Shown here: piece by piece, positions 55,424 to 63,479 of the stretch
How positions within the stretch are numbered: the first letter of the stretch is position 1
How the letters are laid out: each line of letters begins with the position of its first letter
NCBI RefSeq assembly: GCF_003610995.1
Contig: NZ_CP032543.1
Span: 1,612,001 to 1,676,000, forward strand
Length of the DNA stretch: 64,000 bases
From: Streptomyces griseus subsp. griseus
GTDB lineage: Bacteria > Actinomycetota > Actinomycetes > Streptomycetales > Streptomycetaceae
Direction: 5' to 3'
The notes under the pieces: model-generated
Seen by the model: only the letters and a program-made list of their open reading frames with translations
The model's database searches: none
Told to the model about the DNA's origin: nothing
Translations under genes and position numbers: made by a program

Positions 55424-56132
55424 GCACGACGCGGAACGCACAGGCAGCGACGAGGAGCGCGAACCGCGCCCCACGGAGAGCGCGGCCGTCCCGGAGGGGA
55501 CGACGAAACCGGCCGTCCCGGAAGGGGCCGAGCCCGAGAAGAGAGCCGACGAGGAGCGGACGGTCGACGAGGACGCGGCGTGGGCCGCGATCGTCGCGGG
55601 GTACGGGGAGGAGCCGCCGGACCCGCCGGGCGCCAAGCCGTTCAAGTCGGTCGAGGACCTCGCCCTGCTGGAGGACGACCAGCGCAATGTGGTGGGGCCG
55701 GACCACGGCCGGGCCGGTGACCCGGCGGACAAGGGGTCGGGCAAGGCTCCCCCGAAGCCGCCGGAGAAGAAGCCGCTGGGCAGCTCCGTGGTCTTCGCGC
55801 CCGGTGTGGCCGGTCCCCGCGACTACGAGCTGTCCGAGCCCAAGGACGACGGCATCGATGTGCCGGACGACGGTGAGGAGGGCCACTTCGTGCCCCCGGA
55901 GCCGCCGCCGCTGCCGGAGGCCGACACCACGGCGAAGTTCGCCTGGCTGGCGGTGATCGGCGGGCCGGTCCTGATGCTGCTGGCGGTGCTGCTCCAGTGG
56001 AACATGACGTGGTGGCTCACCACGATCTGCGTCGGCGGCTTCCTGGGCGGCTTCGTCACGCTGGTGGCCCGGATGCCGCACGACGACGATGACGACACCT
56101 ACGGCGATCCGGGGCGCGGCGCGGTCGTGTGA
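55416..56132 (+). CDS. Membrane protein with long acidic disordered N terminus
   Basis: 238 residues. Residues 1-170 are Glu/Asp/Pro/Lys-rich and disordered, residues about 175-220 form two membrane helices (FAWLAVIGGPVLMLLAVLL and TWWLTTICVGGFLGGFVTLV), and the C terminus is a short acidic tail (PHDDDDD). No domain recognised. GTG 55416 overlaps the hydrolase by 8 bp, so the two are co-translated. M. tuberculosis has a small membrane protein (Rv2183c) at this position. Confidence 0.8.
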   Translation: MAEHDAERTGSDEEREPRPTESAAVPEGTTKPAVPEGAEPEKRADEERTVDEDAAWAAIVAGYGEEPPDPPGAKPFKSVEDLALLEDDQRNVVGPDHGRAGDPADKGSGKAPPKPPEKKPLGSSVVFAPGVAGPRDYELSEPKDDGIDVPDDGEEGHFVPPEPPPLPEADTTAKFAWLAVIGGPVLMLLAVLLQWNMTWWLTTICVGGFLGGFVTLVARMPHDDDDDTYGDPGRGAVV

Positions 56133-56136
56133 TCCG

Positions 56137-56889
56137 TCACCCCGCGGGGACTCTGAGGGCGGCCAGGACCGGCAGATGGTCCGTGGCCGCCCTCAGGTCT
56201 TCCTCGCGCACCCCGGGGAGCCCGGCCGGGACCCCGCAGCCGAGCACCTCGATGCCCGGGGTCGCGAAGACGGCGTCGATGCGCTTGCGGGGGTCGTCGG
56301 GGGTGAAGGTGAGCTCGCCGCCCCAAGGGGCGACGGCCCGGCAGTCCTGAAGGTGGCCGGCCAGGTGCTGGAAGGCCTTTCCGGTCGGTACGTCGTTGAG
56401 GTCGCCGCCCGCCACGGCGTGCTCCACGCCCATGGACGCCAGCCGCTCCAGCAGCAGTCCGGCCTGGGTGAGGCGCTCCTCACGCTGGAGGCTCAGATGA
56501 CAGCTCAGCACCCCGAGCCGGACCCCGCCGATCTTCACGACGGCGGTGGCGAACCCTCTGCGGTGCAGGCCCGGGGTGAGCGGCAGCAGGATGTCCTCGG
56601 TGCTCTCGACGGCCGCCCGCAGCGAGCAGAGCAGCAGCGGTCCGGCGGCGGTGGCGCCGCCACCGAGGACCACGAGGCCGCCGCTCTTGGCCAGCCTCGC
56701 GGCCGCCTTGCGCCAGCGGAAGAAGCGCGGCGCCTCCTGGACGAGGACGAGGTCGGGGGCGCAGGCGCGGATGACCCGGGCCAGGGCCTCGGTGTCGTCG
56801 TGCAGGGAGCGGACGTTGTAGCTCAGCACCCGGATCACGGCTGAACCGTCCGGCTCGGTACGGGAGTCGGGCAGTGGCGTCAGGACCAT
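56137..56889 (-). CDS. Endonuclease/exonuclease/phosphatase family protein
   Basis: 250-residue metal-dependent phosphohydrolase of the EEP fold. Motifs: VLSYNVRSL, PDLVLVQEAP, CHLSLQREER, AVAGGDLNDVPTG, and TDHLPVLAAL at the C terminus. Substrate (DNA, lipid or sugar phosphate) cannot be told. ATG 56889 was chosen over GTG 56898: a TATCGT hexamer lies 7 nt upstream of the ATG and would overlap the GTG. Its stop is 4 bp from the stop of the convergent membrane protein gene. Confidence 0.87.
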   Translation of the reverse strand: MVLTPLPDSRTEPDGSAVIRVLSYNVRSLHDDTEALARVIRACAPDLVLVQEAPRFFRWRKAAARLAKSGGLVVLGGGATAAGPLLLCSLRAAVESTEDILLPLTPGLHRRGFATAVVKIGGVRLGVLSCHLSLQREERLTQAGLLLERLASMGVEHAVAGGDLNDVPTGKAFQHLAGHLQDCRAVAPWGGELTFTPDDPRKRIDAVFATPGIEVLGCGVPAGLPGVREEDLRAATDHLPVLAALRVPAG

Positions 56890-56896
56890 GCGGGCC

Positions 56897-56902
56897 ACGA
56901 TA
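56897..56902 (-). promoter_or_regulatory. -10 element TATCGT, leaderless start of EEP gene
   Basis: Minus-strand TATCGT, 7 nt, then ATG 56889. Confidence 0.55.
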
Positions 56903-57001
56903 CGACGGACGCCCGCCGCTGCCCCGGAGGGCGGCGACGGGCGCCTTGTGCGTCGTACGGGACCGGGCTGGGCGTGTCCGGCGGATCAGGGCCGGACCCC
57001 C

Positions 57002-57943
57002 CTAGCCCTGGCGTGCCAGGTCGGCCGCGCCCACGAGCCCTGCCTTGCCGCCGAGTTGGGCGGCCAGCACCTGGGCGTGCGGGCGCCACTCGCCGCCGAT
57101 CAGCCAGCGCCGGAACGACTTGCGGATCGGGTCGAGGACCAGCTCGCCCTCGTCCGAGACGCCGCCGCCGACGATGAACGCGGAGGGGTCGAAGAGCGAG
57201 GCGAGGTCGGCCAGTCCGGCACCGGCCCAGCGGGCCAGCTCGCGGAACGAGTCGATGGCCACCGGGTCGCCCTGGCGGGCGGCCTCGCTGATGTGCTTGC
57301 CCTCGATGCCGTCCACGGTGCCGTCGCCGAGGCCCAGCAGTACGGCGGCGTTCTCCGGGGTGGCGTTGGCGCGCTGCCTGGCGTACCGCACGAGCGCGCG
57401 GCCGGAGGCGTACTGCTCCCAGCAGCCCTGGCTGCCGCAGCCGCAGAGCAGACCGTCCGGGACGACCCGGATGTGGCCGAACTCCGCGGCCACGCCGAAG
57501 CGTCCGCGGCGCAGCTTGTTGCCGATGATGATGCCACCGCCGAGGCCGGTGCCGAGCGTGATGCAGATGACGTCGTCGTGGCCCTGGCCGGCGCCGAAGC
57601 GGTACTCGCCCCAGGCCGCCGCGTTGGCGTCGTTCTCGACGACGACGGGCAGGCCGACACGTTGCTCGACCTTGTCCTTGAGCGGTTCGTGGCGCCAGTT
57701 GATGTTGGGTGCGAAGAGCACGGTGGCGCGCTTGTCGTCGACGTATCCGGCGGCGCCGATGCCGACGGCCTCCACCTCGTGGCCCTCGCTCGCCCCGGCC
57801 ACCGCCGCGCAGATCGCGTCGACGATGCCTTCGGCCGTCGGGGGCGTCGCCACCTTGAACGTCGAGAGGATCCGGCCCTCTTCGTCGACCACTCCAGCCG
57901 CGATCTTCGTGCCGCCGATATCGACGCCGATGGTGAGTCCCAT
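57002..57943 (-). CDS. glkA: ROK-family glucokinase
   Basis: ATP-dependent phosphorylation of glucose; in Streptomyces GlkA is also required for carbon catabolite repression. 313 residues: phosphate-1 motif IGVDIGGTKIAAGVVD, glucose-binding ENDANAAAWGEYRFG, ROK zinc motif CGCGSQGCWEQYASG and adenosine motif VGGGV. ATG 57943 has a GAGGG site. It follows the DUF5304 gene, as in S. coelicolor (glkA with SCO2127). Family and length match. Confidence 0.95.
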   Translation of the reverse strand: MGLTIGVDIGGTKIAAGVVDEEGRILSTFKVATPPTAEGIVDAICAAVAGASEGHEVEAVGIGAAGYVDDKRATVLFAPNINWRHEPLKDKVEQRVGLPVVVENDANAAAWGEYRFGAGQGHDDVICITLGTGLGGGIIIGNKLRRGRFGVAAEFGHIRVVPDGLLCGCGSQGCWEQYASGRALVRYARQRANATPENAAVLLGLGDGTVDGIEGKHISEAARQGDPVAIDSFRELARWAGAGLADLASLFDPSAFIVGGGVSDEGELVLDPIRKSFRRWLIGGEWRPHAQVLAAQLGGKAGLVGAADLARQG

Positions 57944-58005
57944 GAATCCCTCAGTTTCGGTCGAGCCCCGCTAGGGCCAACCGTACCCGAGGCAGCGCCC
58001 GGCCT

Positions 58006-58029
58006 GGCCGGGACCGGTCGGTCCCGGCC
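58006..58029 (-). terminator. Hairpin between DUF5304 gene and glkA
   Basis: 10-bp stem GGCCGGGACC / GGTCCCGGCC with GGTC loop, located 34 nt after the DUF5304 stop. May separate the two transcripts or attenuate glkA. Confidence 0.6.
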
Positions 58030-58062
58030 TTTGCGGAGCGGGCCGCCGGGGGGTGCCTCCGG

Positions 58063-58551
58063 TCAGTCCAGGTCGATGCGTTCGGTGCCGGAGGGGCCTT
58101 CGTCGCGGCCTTCGTCACGGGGGTCGGACGGGTCGTCGGCGGCCTTCTCCGCGGTGGCGTCAGGGGCGGCCTCGGCGGGGTCGGCCGCCGTGCGGGTCCA
58201 GCGGCTCTCCTGGCCCTCCACCGCCGAGCGGTAGGCGGCGAGCAGCTCGTTGCCCGCGGCGGCGAGGTGGTCGAAGACCTGCGGGTTGCGCTCGATGACC
58301 GGCTCCACGGCGGACTTCGCCTGCCGGATGGCCTGCTGGACCGCGCCCTGGGCGGCGACGCCGAGCAGCGGCGACTGGAGGGAGGAGACCTTGTCGGCGA
58401 CCGCGTCGACGAGCTTGCGCAGCTCCTCGGCGGCGGAGCCGGGCTGCGGGCCGTACTGCGCGCGGCGGCGGGCCTTCTCCTCCGCGAGGTCCTCGGCGCA
58501 GGCGTCGGCCCACGCGTCGCCGTCGACGGGACGATCGGTGGCTTCACTCAT
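58063..58551 (-). CDS. DUF5304 family protein
   Basis: 162 residues, function unknown. Acidic N terminus with DAWADACAEDLAEEKARRRA, a helical middle (about 35-115, VDAVADKVSSLQSPLLGVAAQ), and a disordered acidic Ala/Asp/Glu tail. No membrane segment. ATG 58551. The S. coelicolor equivalent SCO2127 has been linked in the literature to glucose kinase activity and catabolite repression in Streptomyces; the molecular role is not known. Lies directly upstream of glkA on the same strand. Confidence 0.82.
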   Translation of the reverse strand: MSEATDRPVDGDAWADACAEDLAEEKARRRAQYGPQPGSAAEELRKLVDAVADKVSSLQSPLLGVAAQGAVQQAIRQAKSAVEPVIERNPQVFDHLAAAGNELLAAYRSAVEGQESRWTRTAADPAEAAPDATAEKAADDPSDPRDEGRDEGPSGTERIDLD

Positions 58552-58573
58552 GGCGGACTCCTGCGACGCGGGT

Positions 58574-58597
58574 GCCGGCCGCCGACGGGCGGCCGGC
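58574..58597 (-). terminator. Hairpin downstream of the ArsA-like gene
   Basis: 10-bp stem GCCGGCCGCC / GGCGGCCGGC with a 4-nt loop in the gap after the ATPase stop. Confidence 0.55.
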
Positions 58598-58676
58598 GGG
58601 GCTCATGACTCGTACCACCGACGTTACCCGAATGGCCGCGGCCCGTTCAGGAACCGGGACGTACGCGGCCAAAGGA

Positions 58677-59870
58677 TCACGGGGTGCGCGGCCAGAGCGC
58701 CGGGTCGGGCGTGAAGCGGACCCGCAGGACGCCGTCGGTCAGGGCCGCGCCGGAGACGGTGCAGCGGCGCAGGGCCGAGGCGACCCGGACGATCCGGTGG
58801 AACGGGCCCACGGTCAGGAGCAGTTCCTCGCCCCGGCGGACCAGCCGCAGGTCCTCCTTGGCCGCGCCGGGCAGCGGCAGGCACCAGGCCAGCACGGAGG
58901 GGCGGCCCTCCTCGCCCGGCTCCTCCTCGATCCACCAGGGGTCGTCCACCCGGCCGGGCTCCCGCTCGTCCGGCGCGGGGACGGCGAGCGCGGCCAGGTC
59001 GTCGGCGGTCCGGGGGTCGCGGCCCAGGTGGGCGGCCTCGTGGACCGGGACGTAGGGGGCCCACTCCTCGTGCCAGTGGCCCAGGCACTTCTCCTGCTGG
59101 GCGGCGAGATCGGCGAACCAGGGGTCGGAGGAGTGGCGCGGCAGCACCCGGTTGGCCACCAGCAGGTCGGCGCGGAGCCCGTACAGGGCGAGGCCGGTGC
59201 GGGCGGTGCGCAGGGCGGCCTCGGCGGCGGGCCCGGGCTCGGCGGCCAGGCGCAGGGTGGTGGAGCCGTCCTCGACCAGGGCTTGTACGGCGGCCAGCTC
59301 GGCGTCCTTGCGGGCGGCGGCCTCGTACAGCCACTGCGCGGGCATCGGGACCCCGGCGAGCTGGGCGAGGACGGGGCGCAGGGCGCGGGCGGCCTGGCGT
59401 TCGGCGGGGAGCAGGCGGCGCAGATAGCGGCGGAGCTGCTCGGGGAGGGCCAGCAGGGCGAGGGCCTGGTCGAGCGGCGGGAGGTCGACGACGAGGGTGT
59501 CGTAGCCGCCGGTGGACCAGTCGCCGGCGGCGGCGCGGTGCAGGGTGTGCAGGAGGGCGAGCTGCGGGGAGCCGGGAAGTTCGGTGAGCTCCTCTCCGTC
59601 CAGGCGCCCGGCGCCGACCAGGTCCAGGACGCCGGAGGCGCGCTGCTGGAGCTCGGTGAGTTCGGCGCGGAAGTGGGCGCCGGAGTCGATCCGGGCGTGG
59701 TCGAGCCGGTCCGTGACCGCGGTGGGTTCCGTGCCGTCGGGGAAGCCGGGTATGGGCTCGGCGGAGACCAGGAGGGTGCGGCCGCCGTTCGCGGCGGCGG
59801 CCAGGGCGGTCGCCGCGGCGAGGGTGGTACGGCCTGCGCCGCCGGGGCCGGTGGTCAGGACCGTACGCAT
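58677..59870 (-). CDS. ArsA/Get3-like ATPase with Arg P-loop
   Basis: 397-residue SIMIBI NTPase of the ArsA/GET3 group. The deviant Walker A KGGxGK(T/S) reads GPGGAGRT (residues 8-15): both lysines are replaced. Other parts are LVSAEPIPGF, YDTLVVDLPPLDQALALLALP and VANRVLP. The C-terminal 70 residues (LPLPGAAKEDLRLVRRGEEL onward) form an ArsA HSP20-like domain. No arsenic genes nearby; position matches M. tuberculosis Rv2184c. Overlaps nothing; starts 5 nt after the SRPBCC stop, so co-transcribed. Enzymatic activity is doubtful. Confidence 0.85.
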   Translation of the reverse strand: MRTVLTTGPGGAGRTTLAAATALAAAANGGRTLLVSAEPIPGFPDGTEPTAVTDRLDHARIDSGAHFRAELTELQQRASGVLDLVGAGRLDGEELTELPGSPQLALLHTLHRAAAGDWSTGGYDTLVVDLPPLDQALALLALPEQLRRYLRRLLPAERQAARALRPVLAQLAGVPMPAQWLYEAAARKDAELAAVQALVEDGSTTLRLAAEPGPAAEAALRTARTGLALYGLRADLLVANRVLPRHSSDPWFADLAAQQEKCLGHWHEEWAPYVPVHEAAHLGRDPRTADDLAALAVPAPDEREPGRVDDPWWIEEEPGEEGRPSVLAWCLPLPGAAKEDLRLVRRGEELLLTVGPFHRIVRVASALRRCTVSGAALTDGVLRVRFTPDPALWPRTP

Positions 59871-59875
59871 CGCTC

Positions 59876-60325
59876 TCAGCCCTGCGGGATGGATTCGACG
59901 CGCTTCTTCAGGCCGGCCAGCGCGCGGTCGATGATGACCTTCTCGGCCTTGCGCTTGATCATGCCCAGGAGCGGGATCTTGACGTCGACGGCGAGCTTGT
60001 AGGTGACCTCGGTGCGCACCCCGCCGGCCATGGACGCGAGGGCGTAGGTGCCGTCCAGGGAGCGCAGCATCTGGGACTTGACGAGGGTCCAGCTGACTTC
60101 CTTGTCGCCCAGCCAGGTGTACTTCAGGACGTGGTCGTCCTTGATGGCTCCGGCGTCCAGGACGAGGCGGACCTGCTCGGCGCGGCCCTGGTCGTCGGTG
60201 GCCAGGACCTCGGCCTCCTTGACCTCGCCGGTCCACTCCGGGTAGCGGGCGAAGTCGGCGATCACCGCCATGACGTCGGCCGGTGCCGCCTCGATCGTGA
60301 TGCTCGAGCTGGTGTGTTCAGCCAT
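59876..60325 (-). CDS. SRPBCC (START-like) family protein
   Basis: 149 residues with the hydrophobic-ligand-binding SRPBCC fold: SSITIEAAPADVMAVIADFARYPEW (in part: PADVMAVIADFARYPEW) at the N terminus, WTLVKSQMLRSLDGTYAL in the middle and a long C-terminal helix (RKAEKVIIDRALAGLKKRV). M. tuberculosis Rv2185c (TB16.3) is the positional counterpart. Likely binds a lipid or polyketide-like ligand and works with the ArsA-like ATPase downstream. ATG 60325 has a GAGGGCC site. Confidence 0.88.
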   Translation of the reverse strand: MAEHTSSSITIEAAPADVMAVIADFARYPEWTGEVKEAEVLATDDQGRAEQVRLVLDAGAIKDDHVLKYTWLGDKEVSWTLVKSQMLRSLDGTYALASMAGGVRTEVTYKLAVDVKIPLLGMIKRKAEKVIIDRALAGLKKRVESIPQG

Positions 60326-60434
60326 CGCCGTGGCCCTCCAGTGCGGTGTTACCGGTCGCGTTCGGCAGAGGCCTGCCGCTGTGCAGGCTATCGCGTGCCC
60401 GCCGCGCTCCGGTCCACGGCCCGGGGGCTTCCGG

Positions 60435-61244
60435 TCACCAGGTCAGCGCCCAGGGCGTCCCGGTGGAGGCGAAGTGGCCGACGTTGACGCACTCGGTGTC
60501 GCCCAGGCGCATCCGGCGGACCAACGGCTGATGAACATGGCCGAAAAGCGCGTACCGGGGGCGGGTGGTGCGGATGGCCTCCAGCAGGGCGGTGCTGCCG
60601 CGTTCGAAGCGGCGGGCGACGGTGTCGTACGTCAGCTCCGGGACCTCGGGCGGAATGTGCGAGCAGAGCACGTCGACCGGGCCGAGCGCCTCGACCTTGG
60701 CGGCGTACTCCTCGTCGCTGATCTCGTACGGGGTGTTCATCGGGGTCCTGAGGCCGCCGCCGACGAAGCCGAAGACCCGGCCGCCGATCTCCACCCGCTC
60801 GCCGTCCAGCACGGTGGTGCCGGGGAGGACGTACTCGGGCCACAGTCGGGGGACGTCGACATTGCCGTAGGTGGCGTACGTCGGGGTGGGGAAGGCGGCG
60901 AAGAGTTCGGCGTACTGCCTGCGTACCGCGCCGATGATCTCGGTGTTGCGGTCCCGGCCCGCCCAGAGCTCGTGGCCGAAGGCGCGGGCCTCCTCGTAGC
61001 GGCGGGCGGTGCGCAGCGCGACGATGCGGCTCGCGTTCTCCTTGCCGAACAGGTCGGGGAAGATGCCGCGCGAGTGGTCGGCGTAGTCGAGGAAGAGCAC
61101 CAGGTCACCGAGGCAGATGAGGGCGTCGGCACCGTCCCCGGCCCGGGCCAGGGCCTCGGTGTTGCCGTGCACATCGCTGACCACGTGGATCCGGGTGGAG
61201 CGCCGTGCGCCCGCCGCCGGCCCGTCCGCTTCACTGCCTCGCAT
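60435..61244 (-). CDS. Metallophosphoesterase
   Basis: 269-residue calcineurin-like phosphoesterase. Metal-binding motifs in order: VVSDVHGN, LGDLVLF, YGNVDVPR, CSHIPPE and FGHVHQP. Substrate unknown. ATG 61244 (MRGSEADG) was chosen over GTG 61253: TAGGGT lies exactly 7 nt upstream of the ATG and overlaps the GTG. Downstream are the SRPBCC and ArsA genes on the same strand, 109 bp away. Confidence 0.9.
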   Translation of the reverse strand: MRGSEADGPAAGARRSTRIHVVSDVHGNTEALARAGDGADALICLGDLVLFLDYADHSRGIFPDLFGKENASRIVALRTARRYEEARAFGHELWAGRDRNTEIIGAVRRQYAELFAAFPTPTYATYGNVDVPRLWPEYVLPGTTVLDGERVEIGGRVFGFVGGGLRTPMNTPYEISDEEYAAKVEALGPVDVLCSHIPPEVPELTYDTVARRFERGSTALLEAIRTTRPRYALFGHVHQPLVRRMRLGDTECVNVGHFASTGTPWALTW

Positions 61245-61251
61245 ACGGATC

Positions 61252-61257
61252 ACCCTA
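61252..61257 (-). promoter_or_regulatory. -10 element TAGGGT, leaderless start of metallophosphoesterase
   Basis: Minus-strand TAGGGT, 7 nt, then ATG 61244. Confidence 0.55.
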
Positions 61258-61525
61258 AAGCGCCCGCCCGCGTGCGGGGTAGACCGGCCGGACCTGCGGT
61301 TACTTCCGAGTCATCGCGCCGGTGGACTACTGTGCGTGGTAAGGGCCATTTACATGTGTGATGCATAAGACATCTGGCCGGAACCCCCTATCGGGAACCT
61401 GGTACCGGTGGGTAACGTCCGGGCAGTCCAGTCGTGCTCACCCCACTGAGCACCCGCCATTCTCGGACCGCAGCCGGTGCGTCACACAGAGCCGTGGCAC
61501 CGGAGCCCGATGAGGAGCAGCAGTC

Positions 61526-63322
61526 TTGCGCGAGTTCAGCCTTCCGGCCCTGTACGAGGTCCCGACGGACGGCAATCTGACGGATCTCATCCGCCGCAAC
61601 GCCGCTCAGCATCCCGAAGTCGCGGTGATGAGCCGCAAGGTGGCCGGTGCCTGGACCGATGTCAGCGCCACGCAGTTCCTGGCCGAGGTGAGAGCCGCCG
61701 CCAAAGGTCTGATCGCCTCGGGCGTGCAGCCCGGCGACCGGGTCGCCCTGATGTCGCGCACCCGCTTCGAGTGGGTGCTGCTGGACTTCGCGATCTGGAG
61801 CGCGGGCGCGGTGACCGTGCCGGTGTACGAGACCAGCTCCGCCGAGCAGGTCCAGTGGATCCTGGGTGACTCCGGTGCGGTGGCGGTGCTCGTGGAGAGC
61901 GACGCGCACGCGGCGTCCGTGGCCTCGGTGCGGGAAGCGCTGCCGGAGCTGGAGCATGTCTGGCAGATCGACGCGGGCGCCGTGGCGGCGCTCGGCGAGG
62001 CGGGTGCCGAGGTCTCCGACGAGACCATGGACCTGCGGATGGTCAGCGCCAAGGCGGACGATCCGGCGACCATCGTCTACACCTCCGGCACGACGGGCCG
62101 TCCCAAGGGCTGTGTGCTCACCCACCGCAGCTTCTTCGCGGAGTGCGGCAACGTGGTGGAGCGGCTGAAGCCGCTGTTCCGTACGGGCGAGTGCTCGGTG
62201 CTGCTGTTCCTGCCCGCCGCGCACGTCTTCGGCCGGCTGGTGGAGGTGGCCTCGGTGATGGCCCCGATCAAGCTCGGCTGCGTCCCGGACATCAAGAACC
62301 TCACCGACGAGCTGGCCTCGTTCCGGCCGACGCTGATCCTGGGTGTCCCCCGGGTCTTCGAGAAGGTCTACAACGCGGCCCGCGCCAAGGCGCAGGCGGA
62401 CGGCAAGGGCAGGATCTTCGACCGGGCCGCCGACACGGCGATCGCCTACAGCCGGGCGCTGTCCACCCCGCAGGGCCCCGCGCTCGGGCTGAAGCTCAAG
62501 CACAGGCTCTTCGACAAGCTGGTCTTCGGCAAGCTGCGCGCGGTCCTGGGCGGCAGGGGCGAGTACGCGATCTCCGGGGGCGCCCCGCTGGGCGAGCGGC
62601 TCGGCCACTTCTACCGGGGCATCGGCTTCACGGTCCTGGAGGGCTACGGCCTGACCGAGTCGTGCGCGGCCACCGCGTTCAACCCGTGGGACCGGCCGAA
62701 GATCGGCACGGTCGGCCAGCCGCTGCCCGGCTCGGTGGTCCGGATCGCCGACGACGGTGAGGTGCTGCTCCACGGCGAGCACCTGTTCACCGGGTACTGG
62801 AACAACGAGTCGGCGTCCGCCGAGGCACTGGCCGACGGCTGGTTCCACACGGGCGACATCGGCACCCTCGACGAGGACGGCTACCTCGCGATCACCGGCC
62901 GCAAGAAGGAGATCATCGTCACGGCGGGCGGCAAGAACGTCGCCCCCGCGGTGATCGAGGACCGCATCCGCGCCCACGCCCTGGTCGCCGAGTGCATGGT
63001 CGTCGGCGACGGCCGCCCGTTCGTCGGCGCGCTGGTCACCCTGGACGAGGAGTTCCTGGGCCGCTGGGCCGAGGAGCACGGCAAGCCGGCCGGATCGACC
63101 GCCCTGTCGCTGCGCGAGGACGCGGAGCTGCTGGCCGAGGTGCAGCGGGCGGTGGACGACGGCAACGCGGCGGTCTCCAAGGCCGAGTCCGTACGCAAGT
63201 TCCGGATCCTGCCCGCCCAGTTCACCGAGGAGGCGGGCCACATCACGCCGTCACTGAAGCTGAAGCGGAATGTGGTGGCGAAGGACTTCGCGGACGAGGT
63301 GGAGTCGATCTACCGGGCCTGA
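61526..63322 (+). CDS. Long-chain fatty acid--CoA ligase, FadD15-like
   Basis: AMP-forming acyl-CoA synthetase that activates long-chain fatty acids. 598 residues: AMP-binding motif VYTSGTTGRPKGCVLTHRS, FLPAAHVFGRL, ISGGAPLGERL, GYGLTESCA, WFHTGDIG, and the C-terminal GRKKEIIVTAGGKNVAP and ITPSLKLKRNVV. TTG start at 61526 with GAGGAG 8 nt upstream; no ATG/GTG fits. M. tuberculosis fadD15 (Rv2187) is the positional equivalent, next to pimB' as here. Convergent with pimB. Confidence 0.93.
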   Translation: MREFSLPALYEVPTDGNLTDLIRRNAAQHPEVAVMSRKVAGAWTDVSATQFLAEVRAAAKGLIASGVQPGDRVALMSRTRFEWVLLDFAIWSAGAVTVPVYETSSAEQVQWILGDSGAVAVLVESDAHAASVASVREALPELEHVWQIDAGAVAALGEAGAEVSDETMDLRMVSAKADDPATIVYTSGTTGRPKGCVLTHRSFFAECGNVVERLKPLFRTGECSVLLFLPAAHVFGRLVEVASVMAPIKLGCVPDIKNLTDELASFRPTLILGVPRVFEKVYNAARAKAQADGKGRIFDRAADTAIAYSRALSTPQGPALGLKLKHRLFDKLVFGKLRAVLGGRGEYAISGGAPLGERLGHFYRGIGFTVLEGYGLTESCAATAFNPWDRPKIGTVGQPLPGSVVRIADDGEVLLHGEHLFTGYWNNESASAEALADGWFHTGDIGTLDEDGYLAITGRKKEIIVTAGGKNVAPAVIEDRIRAHALVAECMVVGDGRPFVGALVTLDEEFLGRWAEEHGKPAGSTALSLREDAELLAEVQRAVDDGNAAVSKAESVRKFRILPAQFTEEAGHITPSLKLKRNVVAKDFADEVESIYRA

Positions 63323-63335
63323 GCGTTACGCGCAC

Positions 63336-63370
63336 GAAGGGGCCCGCGCCATGATGGCGCGGGCCCCTTC
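63336..63370. terminator. Perfect 15-bp hairpin between fadD and pimB
   Basis: Stem GAAGGGGCCCGCGCC with its exact complement and loop ATGAT, between convergent genes. Confidence 0.85.
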
Positions 63371-63374
63371 GGCG

Positions 63375-63479
63375 TACTCACCGCAGCGTGTTCCTCTGCG
63401 TCCTCACAGCAGCGTGCTCCTGCGTCCTCACAGCAGCGTGTTCTTCTCCGCACTCACAGCAGCGTCTTGAGCTTCTCCG
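63375..63479 (-). repeat. Four tandem units containing the pimB stop codon
   Basis: Units 63375-63400, 63401-63424, 63425-63450 and 63451-63479 (24-29 bp). On the minus strand each has ACGCTGC(T/G)GTGAG; the last is the true end of the coding region (KLKTLL then TGA). The end of the gene appears to have been copied three times downstream. Confidence 0.8.

Noticed and set aside
58677..59870. Arsenite efflux ATPase
   Set aside because: No arsB, arsR or arsC nearby, no arsenite-binding cysteines, and the P-loop lysines are missing.
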